The notes under the pieces were generated by a model, which saw only the letters and a program-made list of their open reading frames with translations, did no database searches and was not told where the DNA came from. From the NCBI RefSeq assembly GCF_020181615.1, contig NZ_CP084029.1, positions 4,217,625-4,281,624 of the forward strand: a stretch of DNA of 64,000 nt, read 5' to 3'. Source of the DNA: [Mycobacterium] crassicus. GTDB taxonomy: Bacteria > Actinomycetota > Actinomycetes > Mycobacteriales > Mycobacteriaceae. Below, piece after piece: positions 27,972 to 36,513 of this stretch; position 1 is the stretch's first letter; each line of letters starts with the position of its first letter. A program made the translations under genes and the position numbers.

Positions 27972-28678
27972 GCTGCTCCTTCTCGGTTGGGATTTTCACT
28001 TCCGTAGGCTCGGGCGATCTCCGGCGAGCTCGCCCAGCCGCTATAGGTGGGGTACTGCGGCCAACCGTCGGGTGAGTCCTGCCACTGCTCCCGACGCCCG
28101 TACGGCAGGACGTCGATCAGGGCGAACATGTGGCTAAGCTGCTCAACCCCACGGCTGGTGGTGTGCCAGGTTCGATAAACCGTGTCACCTTGGCGCAAAA
28201 AGACATTCACGGCGAATCCGCCGCCCGGCGGGGCATCCATGTCAGCACCGAACGGACTGTCGGCGCTGCTGTACCAGGCCATCTGGTTGCCGACCCGCCG
28301 CTTGTAGGCGATCACTTCATCGATGGCCCCGGTGGTGACGATCACGAATCGCGCGTCGTAGGCGTCCAGAAACTCCAGGCGGGTGAACTGCGCACTGAAG
28401 CCGGTGCACCCGGAGCACTGCCATTGCTGACCCGACGTCCACATGTGGTGGTAGACGATCAGCTGATGTTTGCCGTCGAACACGTCGACCAGCCGAATCG
28501 GCCCGTCCTCGCCTTCGAGCACATAGTCCGGCAGCTCGACCATCGGCAGGCGGCGGCGCTGCGCGGCGATCGCATCAAGTTCGGCAGTGGCCGCCTTTTC
28601 CCGGACCCGCAACGCCTCCAATTCACGCCGCCAAGTGGCCTGGTCCACGGTGGGCGGACTACCCCAGATCAGTGTCAC
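27968..28678 (-). CDS. DUF899-family thioredoxin-like protein
   Basis: 236 residues from GTG 28678 with AGGGG 7 bases upstream. An N-terminal helix (WRRELEALRVREKAATAELD) precedes a thioredoxin-like domain with LIVYHHMWTSGQQWQCSGC, giving a CxxC pair. Such proteins are widespread and uncharacterised. It is co-transcribed with the VOC gene and divergent from a TetR gene, which is its probable regulator. Confidence 0.82.
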   Translation of the reverse strand: MTLIWGSPPTVDQATWRRELEALRVREKAATAELDAIAAQRRRLPMVELPDYVLEGEDGPIRLVDVFDGKHQLIVYHHMWTSGQQWQCSGCTGFSAQFTRLEFLDAYDARFVIVTTGAIDEVIAYKRRVGNQMAWYSSADSPFGADMDAPPGGGFAVNVFLRQGDTVYRTWHTTSRGVEQLSHMFALIDVLPYGRREQWQDSPDGWPQYPTYSGWASSPEIARAYGSENPNREGAA

Positions 28679-28698
28679 AATAAAACCCCTTTTTTTAT

Positions 28699-28737
28699 GT
28701 GTACGCCGTCCACATTCGCTATGTTGACACCGTACAC
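28699..28737. promoter_or_regulatory. Divergent promoter region with GTGTACG/CGTACAC inverted repeat
   Basis: GTGTACG (28699-28705) and CGTACAC (28731-28737) are perfect inverted 7-mers 25 bases apart. TTGACA (28724-28729) lies between them and may be a -35 toward the TetR gene. Candidate autoregulatory operator. Confidence 0.4.
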
Positions 28738-28762
28738 TTCGACTGCAGGGAGTTGTCAACCC

Positions 28763-29365
28763 GTGACCAGGACCGGTTACCACCACGGCGATCTGCGCGC
28801 CGCGCTGATCGAGTCGGGCCTGCAGCTCACCCAGGTCGGCGGCCCGGAGGCACTGACCATCCGGGAGGCGACCCGTCGCGCCGGCGTCTCGCCCAACGCC
28901 GCATATCGCCACTTCGCCGACCGCGAGGCCCTGTTGCGGGCCGTGGCCAGCGCCATCCAGGACCGGATGGCCGCGCGCATGCTCGAACCGGCCACTACCC
29001 GCAGTTCGGCGCAGTCCAGGGCGCGCAGCCAATTGCGCACGGTCGGGCTCGGTTACATCGAGTTCGCGCTGGATGAGCCGGGCTGGTTCGCAGTCGCCTT
29101 CTTCGGCGGTTCGGATCTGAGCACGCTCAACGGCGACGGGGTGGCGCCACCGTTTCGCGCCCTCGTCGACGCCCTCGACGCGATGGTGGATACCGGTGCC
29201 CTGCAACCAGACCAGCGCATCGGAGCCGAGTGGCCATGTTGGGCGGCCGTCCACGGATTCGCCGAACTGGCCCTGCACGGGCCGCTGCGCGGCACCCCCC
29301 GACACGACCTCGAGGCACTGGCGCAACGCACCGTCGACTGCATCATCGCCGGGCTGGCACAGTAA
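28763..29365 (+). CDS. TetR-family regulator with WHG-type C-terminal domain
   Basis: 200 residues from GTG 28763 (AGGGAG upstream). The HTH covers about residues 8-55 (HHGDLRAALIESGLQL; SPNAAYRHFADREALL). The C-terminal region with FHGFAEL-like WAAVHGFAELALHGPL fits the TetR_C_33/WHG class. Divergent from DUF899-VOC, so likely their repressor. Ligand unknown. Confidence 0.84.
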   Translation: MTRTGYHHGDLRAALIESGLQLTQVGGPEALTIREATRRAGVSPNAAYRHFADREALLRAVASAIQDRMAARMLEPATTRSSAQSRARSQLRTVGLGYIEFALDEPGWFAVAFFGGSDLSTLNGDGVAPPFRALVDALDAMVDTGALQPDQRIGAEWPCWAAVHGFAELALHGPLRGTPRHDLEALAQRTVDCIIAGLAQ

Positions 29366-29395
29366 TCACGCCACCCGGCCGAACACCGGAACGGC

Positions 29396-30061
29396 TCAGT
29401 CGATGCCGGCGGGCAGGTGGATTCCGTTTCCGACCGCAAGCACGAATAAGGTCAGGTCACGGATGAGGTCGTCGATCGACCGCGGGGTATCGCTGGCTTC
29501 CAGGAAGTCCACGATCAGCTCGAACACTCCCCCAACCGTCGCAACCGCCATCGCCCGGAAGTCGACGTTCGCGCTGGCCGGCGCCTTGCTGCGCCAGAAC
29601 GCCTCGAGGAAGTTGGCGGCCCACCCACGGTTCTCCCTCCGCTGGGCCTCGACCCGTGGCGAGATGCCGGTGCATTCCCGGAACGCGACCACCGCCACCC
29701 GGGCGTCGTCGACAAACGCATGGGCCATCACAGCGAGAAGGCGCCGGACGGTTTCCGATTCCGCCTCGTCAGGGGCGGTGTGCGCCAGTTCCTCCTCGAC
29801 AAGCCCCTCGATTCGGGCGGCGGTCTCCCGCATCAGCGCGAGGTAGCAGTCCTCTTTGCTGTCGAACAGTTCGTAGAACGCCTTGTTGCCGACATAAGCC
29901 GTCTGGCAGATCTGCTCGATCGACGTATTGACGTAACCTACCTGCGCAAACAGCTCGAACGCCGCGGCCAAAAGCTGGTCGCGACGCTGAGCCCGTCGCT
30001 GGTCGGCGTCCAACCCACGGATCTTGCGCCCCCCGCGCGCCGACGCTGTCATTCCACCCAT
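29396..30061 (-). CDS. TetR-family regulator downstream of fadA6
   Basis: 221 residues. HTH at about residues 25-70 (SIEQICQTAYVGNKAFYELF). ATG 30061 is only 11 bases from the fadA6 stop, but the gene has its own promoter signature: TAAACT (30075 to 30070) 8 bases before the ATG, inside a GGAGA-N6-TCTCC dyad. A second ATG at 30052 is possible. Not recalled in the M. tuberculosis locus. Target unknown; autoregulation is likely. Confidence 0.84.
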   Translation of the reverse strand: MGGMTASARGGRKIRGLDADQRRAQRRDQLLAAAFELFAQVGYVNTSIEQICQTAYVGNKAFYELFDSKEDCYLALMRETAARIEGLVEEELAHTAPDEAESETVRRLLAVMAHAFVDDARVAVVAFRECTGISPRVEAQRRENRGWAANFLEAFWRSKAPASANVDFRAMAVATVGGVFELIVDFLEASDTPRSIDDLIRDLTLFVLAVGNGIHLPAGID

Positions 30062-30065
30062 AAGT

Positions 30066-30081
30066 GGAGAGTTTAGTCTCC
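30066..30081 (-). promoter_or_regulatory. Dyad overlapping the TetR promoter at the end of fadA6
   Basis: GGAGA (30066-30070) and TCTCC (30077-30081) flank six bases that include the -10 TAAACT and the fadA6 stop codon. Candidate autoregulatory operator with a near-leaderless start. Confidence 0.4.
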
Positions 30082-31245
30082 GAGTCGCTCGATGATCGTG
30101 ACGTTGGCGGTGCCGCCGCCCTCACACATTGTTTGCAGGCCGTAGCGACCGCCGGTGCGCTCCAGTTCGTTGAGCATGGTGGTGAACAGTTTGGCGCCGG
30201 TGGCGCCCAGCGGGTGACCCAGCGCGATCGCCCCGCCGTTGGGGTTGACCTTGGCCGGGTCGATCGGGAATTCCTTCATCCAGGCCTGCACCACCGGAGC
30301 GAACGCCTCGTTGATCTCGACGACGTCGATGTCGTCGATGCTCAAGCCGGTCTTGTCCAGGGCGTAACGGGTGGCCGGGATCGGGCCGGTCAGCATGATC
30401 ACCGGGTCGTCCCCACGGGCGCTGATGTGGTGGATCCGTGCGCGGGGCTTGAGACCGTGCGTCTGCACTGCGCTTTCGGAGGCCAGCAGCACCGCAGCCG
30501 ATCCGTCGCAGATCTGGCTGGACACCGCAGCGGTCAGCCGACCACCCTCGACCAGAGTCTTCAGACCGGCCATCTTCTCCAGGGTGGATTCGCGCGGGCA
30601 CTCGTCGACCCGAAAACCGTCGACATCGATGATCTCGTTGTCGAAGCGGCCCTCGGCGATCGCGGTGAACGCCCGCTGGTGGCTCTGCAGCGCGAAGCGC
30701 TCCATGTCCTCGCGGGAGATGTCCCAGCGCTCGGCGATCATCTCGGCGCCGCGGAACTGGGAGACCTCTTGGTCGCCGTAGCGCTCGAGCCACTTCTTCG
30801 ACTCGTTGGTCGGTGAGGTGAAGCCGAACTGTTCGCCGACGACCATCGCCGACGAGATCGGAATCCAGCTCATGTTCTGCACGCCGCCGGCCACGATCAG
30901 GTCCGCGGTGCGCGACATGATGGCCTGCGCACCGAACGAGATCGCCTGCTGGCTGGAACCGCACTGCCGGTCGACCGTGACCCCGGGCACCCCCTCGGGG
31001 AAGCCGGCCGCCAACCATGCCAGCCGGCCGATGTTGCCGGCCTGGCCGCCGATGGCGTCCACACAGCCGGTGATCACGTCGTCGACGGCGGCCGGATCGA
31101 CACCGACCCGGTCCAGGAGACCGCGAAATGCCAATGCACCCAAGTCGATCGGGTGGATTCCGGCCAGCGATCCGTTGCGCTTGCCGACGGCGGTGCGAAC
31201 GGCGTCGATGACGTAGGCCTCAGAAATCTGTGCAACGTGAGTCAT
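30073..31245 (-). CDS. fadA6: Thiolase FadA6 (HIP catabolism)
   Basis: 390-residue thiolase acting late in ring C/D degradation, on a linear keto-diacid CoA after ring opening. Nucleophile Cys in VDRQCGSSQQA near residue 90, [14 protein letters not shown] and the C-terminal CEGGGTANV. ATG 31245 with AAGGA upstream; TTG 31251 is less likely. It begins 2 bases after the kstR2 stop, so kstR2 and fadA6 are co-transcribed. Confidence 0.93.
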   Translation of the reverse strand: MTHVAQISEAYVIDAVRTAVGKRNGSLAGIHPIDLGALAFRGLLDRVGVDPAAVDDVITGCVDAIGGQAGNIGRLAWLAAGFPEGVPGVTVDRQCGSSQQAISFGAQAIMSRTADLIVAGGVQNMSWIPISSAMVVGEQFGFTSPTNESKKWLERYGDQEVSQFRGAEMIAERWDISREDMERFALQSHQRAFTAIAEGRFDNEIIDVDGFRVDECPRESTLEKMAGLKTLVEGGRLTAAVSSQICDGSAAVLLASESAVQTHGLKPRARIHHISARGDDPVIMLTGPIPATRYALDKTGLSIDDIDVVEINEAFAPVVQAWMKEFPIDPAKVNPNGGAIALGHPLGATGAKLFTTMLNELERTGGRYGLQTMCEGGGTANVTIIERLGD

Positions 31246-31247
31246 TT

Positions 31248-31826
31248 TCAATTTCCTTCTTTGGTAATTCCGCCCAGAACGATGGCGAGGTACTGGTTGC
31301 CGACTTGTTCGGCGGTGAGGTTTCCACCGGGCCGGTACCAGCGCACCGACACCCAGGTGGTGTCGCGGATGAAGCGATAGACCAGGTCGAGGTCGAGATC
31401 GGGCCGGAAGTAGCCCTCCTCGACACCCTGTTTCAGCACGTCAACCCACATTTTACGCTGCTGCCGGTTGCGTTCGTCGACGTAGGAGAACCGTTCTTGA
31501 GCCGACAACCGCTTGGCTTCGTCCTGGTAGATGACGACCTGGGCGTGCCGGTGCTCGATGGCGTCGAACGAAGCCAGGAACAGCCCCTTGAGGCGGTCCA
31601 GCGGATTGGCGTCGGTGTCGATGATCTGCTGGTATCGGGCGAACAACCAGTCCAGGAAATCGCGCAACACCTCGTCGACCATCTCCTCCTTGGAGGAGAA
31701 GTGGTGATACAGACTGCCGGACAAGATCCCGGCGGCGTCGGCGATGTCGCGCACCGTGGTGGCACGCAGGCCACGCTCGGCGATCATGGCCGCCGCCAGG
31801 TTCAGAAGTTCGTCACGGCGCGTCAT
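31248..31826 (-). CDS. kstR2: KstR2, TetR repressor of the HIP regulon
   Basis: 192-residue repressor released by HIP-CoA. The HTH (RATTVRDIADAAGILSGSLY, residues about 20-45) is nearly identical to recalled M. tuberculosis KstR2, as is the C-terminal stretch ending AIVLGGITKEG. Lies in the operon fadE30-ipdF-kstR2-fadA6 that it should itself control through the site at 33781. Confidence 0.95.
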   Translation of the reverse strand: MTRRDELLNLAAAMIAERGLRATTVRDIADAAGILSGSLYHHFSSKEEMVDEVLRDFLDWLFARYQQIIDTDANPLDRLKGLFLASFDAIEHRHAQVVIYQDEAKRLSAQERFSYVDERNRQQRKMWVDVLKQGVEEGYFRPDLDLDLVYRFIRDTTWVSVRWYRPGGNLTAEQVGNQYLAIVLGGITKEGN

Positions 31827-31830
31827 GGCA

Positions 31831-32619
31831 TCAGGCGCGCTGACTGGAGACCGAAATGACCTCGCCGGTCAGGTAACTGGAGTAGTCGCTGGCCAGGAAC
31901 GCGATGGTGGTGGCGATCTCCCACGGCTCGGCGGCCCGGCCGAAGGCCTCGCCCTCGGACAACCGGTCGAGCAGTTCGGCCGAGCTGGTCTTCTCCAGGA
32001 ACTTGTGCCGAGCGATGGACGGCGAGACGGCGTTGATCCGCACCCCGTATTCGACCGCCTCGATCGCGCTGCACCGGGTCAGTGCCATCACGCCGGCCTT
32101 GGCCGCGGCGTAGTGCGATTGGGAATGCTGTGCGCGCCAACCCAACACGCTGGCGTTGTTGACGATCACCCCACCGTGGTCCACGCCCCGGAAGTACCGC
32201 AGGGCGGCACGGGTCGCACGCATCACCGAGGTGAGCGTGACGTTGACAACCCGGTCCCACTCGTCGTCGGTCATGTCGATCACCGGGGTCTCTCCGCCCA
32301 GCCCGGCGTTGTTGACCAGCACATCGAGCCGGCCCATCTTCGCCACGGCCTCGTCGAACAGCGCGTCGACCGCGGCGGTGGAGGTGACGTCGCAGACGAC
32401 GCCCTCCACCCGGCCCAGCCCGAGGGCGGCCAGTTCGTCGCGGGTCTCACCGAGCCGACGCTCGTGGTAGTCGGAGACGACGACGTCGGCGCCCTCGAGC
32501 AGCGCCCGCCGCGCGGTGGTGGAGCCGATGCCGGTGCCGGCCGCAGCGGTCACCAGCACGGTCTTGCCTTTGAGCAGCCCGTGTCCGGCGATCTCTTCCG
32601 GCGCTTGCGTCAGGTTCAT
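31831..32619 (-). CDS. ipdF: IpdF, SDR acting on an HIP-CoA intermediate
   Basis: 262-residue SDR. TAAAGTGIGSTTARRAL cofactor loop near residue 25, NNAG near 105, YAAAK catalytic motif. ATG 32619 overlaps the fadE30 stop by 4 bases; upstream in-frame codons lie inside fadE30. Corresponds to Rv3559c, which handles a beta-hydroxy/keto step in HIP degradation. Confidence 0.92.
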   Translation of the reverse strand: MNLTQAPEEIAGHGLLKGKTVLVTAAAGTGIGSTTARRALLEGADVVVSDYHERRLGETRDELAALGLGRVEGVVCDVTSTAAVDALFDEAVAKMGRLDVLVNNAGLGGETPVIDMTDDEWDRVVNVTLTSVMRATRAALRYFRGVDHGGVIVNNASVLGWRAQHSQSHYAAAKAGVMALTRCSAIEAVEYGVRINAVSPSIARHKFLEKTSSAELLDRLSEGEAFGRAAEPWEIATTIAFLASDYSSYLTGEVISVSSQRA

Positions 32620-33764
32620 CCCTTTGCCTCTCGGGGTAGGCCGAGAACCCGCTCGGCGATGATGTTGCGCTGAATCTCGTTGGACCCGCCGTAGATGGTG
32701 TCCGAGCGGGTGAACAGGTAGAGCCGCTGCCACTCGTCGAACTCGCCGTCGGCGAGCACCATCGAGTCGCGGCCGATCACGTCCATCGCCAGCTCACCCA
32801 GGTCGCGATGCCAGTTGGCCCACAACAGCTTCGAGACGTTGTCCTGACCCGGCTGCTCGACGTCCATGGTGGCCAGCGCGTAGGACCGCATGGCGCGCAG
32901 GCCCACCCAGGCCCGGGTCAGCCGTTCGCGGATCAGCGGGTCGTCGGCTGCGCCATTACGCTGCGCCAGCTCGGCCAACGAGGAGAGCTCCCGGGCGTAA
33001 CGGATCTGCTGCCCCAGGGTGGACACGCCGCGCTCGAAGGTGAGCGTGCCCATCGCCACCTTCCAGCCGTCGCCGGGCTCACCGACCACCAGGTCGGCGT
33101 CGGTGCGGGCGTCGTCGAAGAACACCTCGTTGAACTCCGAGGTGCCGGTCAGCTGCACGATCGGCCGGATCTCGACGCCGGGCTGGTCCAGCGGCACCAG
33201 CAGGTAGGACAAACCGTTGTGCCGCTTGGAGCCCTTCTCGGTACGGGCCACCACGAAGCACCACTGCGAGAGGTGCGCCAGTGACGTCCAGACCTTTTGA
33301 CCGTTGATCACCCAGGCATCGCCGTCGAGCACCGCGGTGGTGGCCACATTGGCCAGGTCGCTGCCGGCACCCGGCTCGGAGTAGCCCTGGCACCACAGCT
33401 CGGTCACGTTGCGGATTCCCGGCAGGAAACGCTGCTGCTGCTCGGGCGTGCCGAAGGCGATCAGGGTCGGCCCCAACAGCTCTTCGCCGAGGTGGTTGAC
33501 CTTGTCGGGCGCGTCGGCTTTGGCGTATTCCTCGTAGAACGCCACCCGGTGCGCCACCGACAGACCGCGCCCGCCGTGCTCGACCGGCCAACCCAGGCAG
33601 GTCAGTCCGGCGTCGGCAAGATGGCGGTTCCACGCGGCACGTTCCTCGAACGCCTCATGCTCGCGCCCCGGGCCACCGAGGCCCTTGAGCTTGGCGAACT
33701 CGCCGACCAGGTTGTCAGCCAGCCACGCGCGGACCTCGGCCCGGAACTCCTCGACTGCTTGCAC
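32616..33764 (-). CDS. fadE30: Acyl-CoA dehydrogenase FadE30
   Basis: 382-residue ACAD of the HIP pathway. SEPGAGSDLANVATTA binds FAD/substrate; the C-terminal IYGGSNEIQRNIIAERVLGLPR is the standard tail. GTG 33764 has TAGCCT (33776 to 33771) exactly 6 bases upstream, so the message is predicted leaderless. First gene of the leftward KstR2-controlled operon. Confidence 0.93.
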   Translation of the reverse strand: MQAVEEFRAEVRAWLADNLVGEFAKLKGLGGPGREHEAFEERAAWNRHLADAGLTCLGWPVEHGGRGLSVAHRVAFYEEYAKADAPDKVNHLGEELLGPTLIAFGTPEQQQRFLPGIRNVTELWCQGYSEPGAGSDLANVATTAVLDGDAWVINGQKVWTSLAHLSQWCFVVARTEKGSKRHNGLSYLLVPLDQPGVEIRPIVQLTGTSEFNEVFFDDARTDADLVVGEPGDGWKVAMGTLTFERGVSTLGQQIRYARELSSLAELAQRNGAADDPLIRERLTRAWVGLRAMRSYALATMDVEQPGQDNVSKLLWANWHRDLGELAMDVIGRDSMVLADGEFDEWQRLYLFTRSDTIYGGSNEIQRNIIAERVLGLPREAKG

Positions 33765-33780
33765 CCCTGTAGGCTAACCT

Positions 33781-33794
33781 ACCAAGCACTTGCT
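33781..33794. promoter_or_regulatory. KstR2 operator between fadE30 and fadD3
   Basis: ACCAAGCACTTGCT fits AnCAAGnnCTTGnT. It lies upstream of and close to the fadE30 -10, and 33 bases before the fadD3 start, so one site can repress both directions. Confidence 0.88.
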
Positions 33795-33826
33795 CGGCTA
33801 CGAGTCGTCGAACCCAGGGAGTCCCG

Positions 33827-35380
33827 ATGTCCAGCCACCCGCGGACCACGCCTGCGGCCCTGGACCACATCGCGCGCACGCTCCCCGACCATGATGCGCT
33901 ACTCACCGACGATGTCGGGCTCACTTACAGCCAACTGCGCGACGAGGTACGGCGCGCCGCCGCCGCACTGATCGCCCTCGGTGTCCAGGCCGGCGACCGG
34001 GTCGCATTGTGGTCGCCGAACACCTGGCACTGGGTGGTCGCCTGTCTGGGCGCCCAATATGCCGGCGGCGTGTTGGTTCCGCTGAACACCCGCTACACCG
34101 CGTCGGAGGCCACCGACATCCTGGCCCGCAGCAAATCGAAGGTCCTGGTCGGGATGGGGCGTTTCCTCAAGGCCGATCGGCTCGCCGAACTGGACCGCAC
34201 CGAGCTGCCCGATCTCAAGCACGTCGTGCGGATACCCATCGAGGGCCCCGAGACGGCCGATCTGTCGTGGGATGACTTCATCGCGGCCGGCGCAGATGTC
34301 CCCGACGGTGAGGTCGACGCGCGCGGGGCCGCGGTGGGCCCCGACGACCTCTCCGACATCCTGTTCACCTCCGGCACCACCGGGCGCAGCAAAGGTGTGC
34401 TGTGCGCGCACCGGCAGTCGCTGGCCGGGCCGGCCGCCTGGGCGGCGTGCGGGCAGATGAGCGCCGACGACCGCTATCTGTGCATCAATCCGTTCTTCCA
34501 CAACTTCGGCTACAAGGCCGGAATCCTGGCCTGCCTGCAGACCGGGGCCACCCTGATCCCGCAACTGACCTTCGACCCGGCCGGTGCGCTGCGCGCCATC
34601 GCCGAGCACAAGATCACCGTGCTGCCCGGGCCGCCCACCATCTACCAGACCCTGCTCGATCATCCCGAGCGTGACCGCCACGACCTGAGCTCGTTGCGGT
34701 TCGCGGTGACCGGGGCCGCCACCGTGCCGGTGGTGCTGATCGAGCGGATGCAGACCGAACTCGACATCGACATCGTGCTGACCGCCTACGGCCTGACCGA
34801 GTCCGGCGGGTTCGGCACCATGTGCCGGGCCGACGACGACGCCGTCACCGTCGCCACCACCTGTGGGCGCCCGATCGGCGACTTCGAGCTGCGGATCATG
34901 GGCGCGGAGCAGGCCGGCGATGCCGGCGAGGTGCTGCTGCGCAGCGACAACATCATGCTCGGCTACCTCGACGATGCCGAGGCCACCGCGGCTGCGCTCG
35001 ACGCCGACGGTTGGCTGCACACCGGGGACGTCGGCACCGTCGACGAATCGGGCAATCTGCGAATCACCGACCGGCTCAAAGACATGTACATCTGCGGCGG
35101 CTTCAACGTCTACCCGGCCGAGATCGAGCAGGCGCTCGCGCGCCTCGACGGGGTGGCCGACGTGGCGGTGATCGGCGTTCCCGATGAACGGATGGGCGAA
35201 GTGGGGCGGGCGTTCATCGTCCGACGTCCCGGCTCGGAGCTGGATGAAGCAACGGTGATCGCCTACGCCCGTGAGCATTTGGCGAACTTCAAGGCACCGC
35301 GATCGGTGACCTTCACTGACTCCCTGCCGCGCAATCCCGGCGGCAAGGTGGTCAAGCCTGAGTTGAGAGAGTGGGCCTGA
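33827..35380 (+). CDS. fadD3: HIP-CoA synthetase FadD3
   Basis: 517-residue AMP-forming acyl-CoA ligase that activates HIP (3aα-H-4α(3'-propanoate)-7aβ-methylhexahydro-1,5-indanedione). It thereby commits rings C/D to degradation and makes the KstR2 inducer. FTSGTTGRSKGVL P-loop near residue 185, TAYGLTES near 320, and the C-terminal NPGGKVVKPEL lysine. GGGAG 6 bases before ATG 33827. First gene of fadD3-fadE31-fadE32-fadE33. Confidence 0.95.
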   Translation: MSSHPRTTPAALDHIARTLPDHDALLTDDVGLTYSQLRDEVRRAAAALIALGVQAGDRVALWSPNTWHWVVACLGAQYAGGVLVPLNTRYTASEATDILARSKSKVLVGMGRFLKADRLAELDRTELPDLKHVVRIPIEGPETADLSWDDFIAAGADVPDGEVDARGAAVGPDDLSDILFTSGTTGRSKGVLCAHRQSLAGPAAWAACGQMSADDRYLCINPFFHNFGYKAGILACLQTGATLIPQLTFDPAGALRAIAEHKITVLPGPPTIYQTLLDHPERDRHDLSSLRFAVTGAATVPVVLIERMQTELDIDIVLTAYGLTESGGFGTMCRADDDAVTVATTCGRPIGDFELRIMGAEQAGDAGEVLLRSDNIMLGYLDDAEATAAALDADGWLHTGDVGTVDESGNLRITDRLKDMYICGGFNVYPAEIEQALARLDGVADVAVIGVPDERMGEVGRAFIVRRPGSELDEATVIAYAREHLANFKAPRSVTFTDSLPRNPGGKVVKPELREWA

Positions 35381-36513
35381 TGGACCTGAATTATGACGAC
35401 GAGACCGAGGCCTTCCGGGCCGAGGTGCGCGACTTCCTGGCCGCGAACAAGGACAAGTTCCCCACCGAGTCCTACGACACCGCTGAGGGTTTCGAGCAGC
35501 ACCGCCGCTGGGACAAGGTGCTTTTCGACGCCGGCCTGTCGGTGATCGCCTGGCCGAAGAAGTACGGCGGGCGTGACGCCACCATGCTGCAGTGGGTGGT
35601 GTACGAGGAGGAGTACTTCCGCGCCGGTGCGCCCGGCCGAGCCAGCGCCAACGGCGCCTCGATGCTCGCGCCGACGCTGTTCGCGCACGGCACGCAGGAG
35701 CAGCTGGACCGCATCCTGCCGAAGATGGCCTCCGGCGAGGAGATCTGGGCGCAGGCATGGTCGGAGCCGGAGTCCGGCAGTGACCTGGCGTCGCTGCGTT
35801 CGACGGCCACCAAGGTCGACGGTGGCTGGAAACTCAACGGGCAGAAGATCTGGAGTTCGCGCGCCCCGTTCGGCGAGCGCGGCTTCGGGCTGTTCCGCTC
35901 CGACCCCGAGGCCCAGCGTCACCACGGCCTGACGTACTTCATGTTCGACCTGAAGGCCGACGGGATCACCGTGCGCGCCATCGAACAGCTCGGCGGCGAG
36001 ACCGGCTTCGGCGAGATCTTCCTCGACGACGTGTTCGTCCCGGACAACGACGTGATCGGCGAGCCGAACCAGGGTTGGCGCGCGGCCATGAGCACCTCGA
36101 GCAACGAGCGCGGCATGAGCCTGCGCAGCCCGGCCCGCTTCCTGGTGGGCGCGGAGAAACTTGCCGCACTCTGGCGCGACCACGGCGCCGACCCGGTGTT
36201 CACCGACCGGGTGGCCGACGCCTGGATCTCCGCACAGGCCTACCGGTTGCAGACGTTCGGCACCGTGACCCGGCTGGCTGCCGGCGGCGAGCTGGGCGCG
36301 GAATCCTCGGTGACCAAGGTGTTCTGGTCCGATCTCGACGTGGCACTGCACCAGACCGGCCTGGACATCCGCGGCGCCGACGGTGAACTCGCGGACGCCT
36401 GGACCCATGGTTACCTGTTCTCGCTCGGTGGCCCGATCTACGCCGGCACCAACGAGATTCAGCGCAATATCATCGCCGAGCGGCTGCTGGGCCTGCCCCG
36501 GGAGAAGAAATGA
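35380..36513 (+). CDS. fadE31: Acyl-CoA dehydrogenase FadE31
   Basis: 377-residue full-length ACAD. SEPESGSDLASLRSTATK in the middle and YAGTNEIQRNIIAERLLGLPR at the C-terminus. ATG 35380 overlaps the fadD3 stop by one base (TGATG); GTG 35371 is possible. Acts in the HIP branch with FadE32/FadE33; the precise step is not settled by sequence. Confidence 0.92.
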   Translation: MDLNYDDETEAFRAEVRDFLAANKDKFPTESYDTAEGFEQHRRWDKVLFDAGLSVIAWPKKYGGRDATMLQWVVYEEEYFRAGAPGRASANGASMLAPTLFAHGTQEQLDRILPKMASGEEIWAQAWSEPESGSDLASLRSTATKVDGGWKLNGQKIWSSRAPFGERGFGLFRSDPEAQRHHGLTYFMFDLKADGITVRAIEQLGGETGFGEIFLDDVFVPDNDVIGEPNQGWRAAMSTSSNERGMSLRSPARFLVGAEKLAALWRDHGADPVFTDRVADAWISAQAYRLQTFGTVTRLAAGGELGAESSVTKVFWSDLDVALHQTGLDIRGADGELADAWTHGYLFSLGGPIYAGTNEIQRNIIAERLLGLPREKK

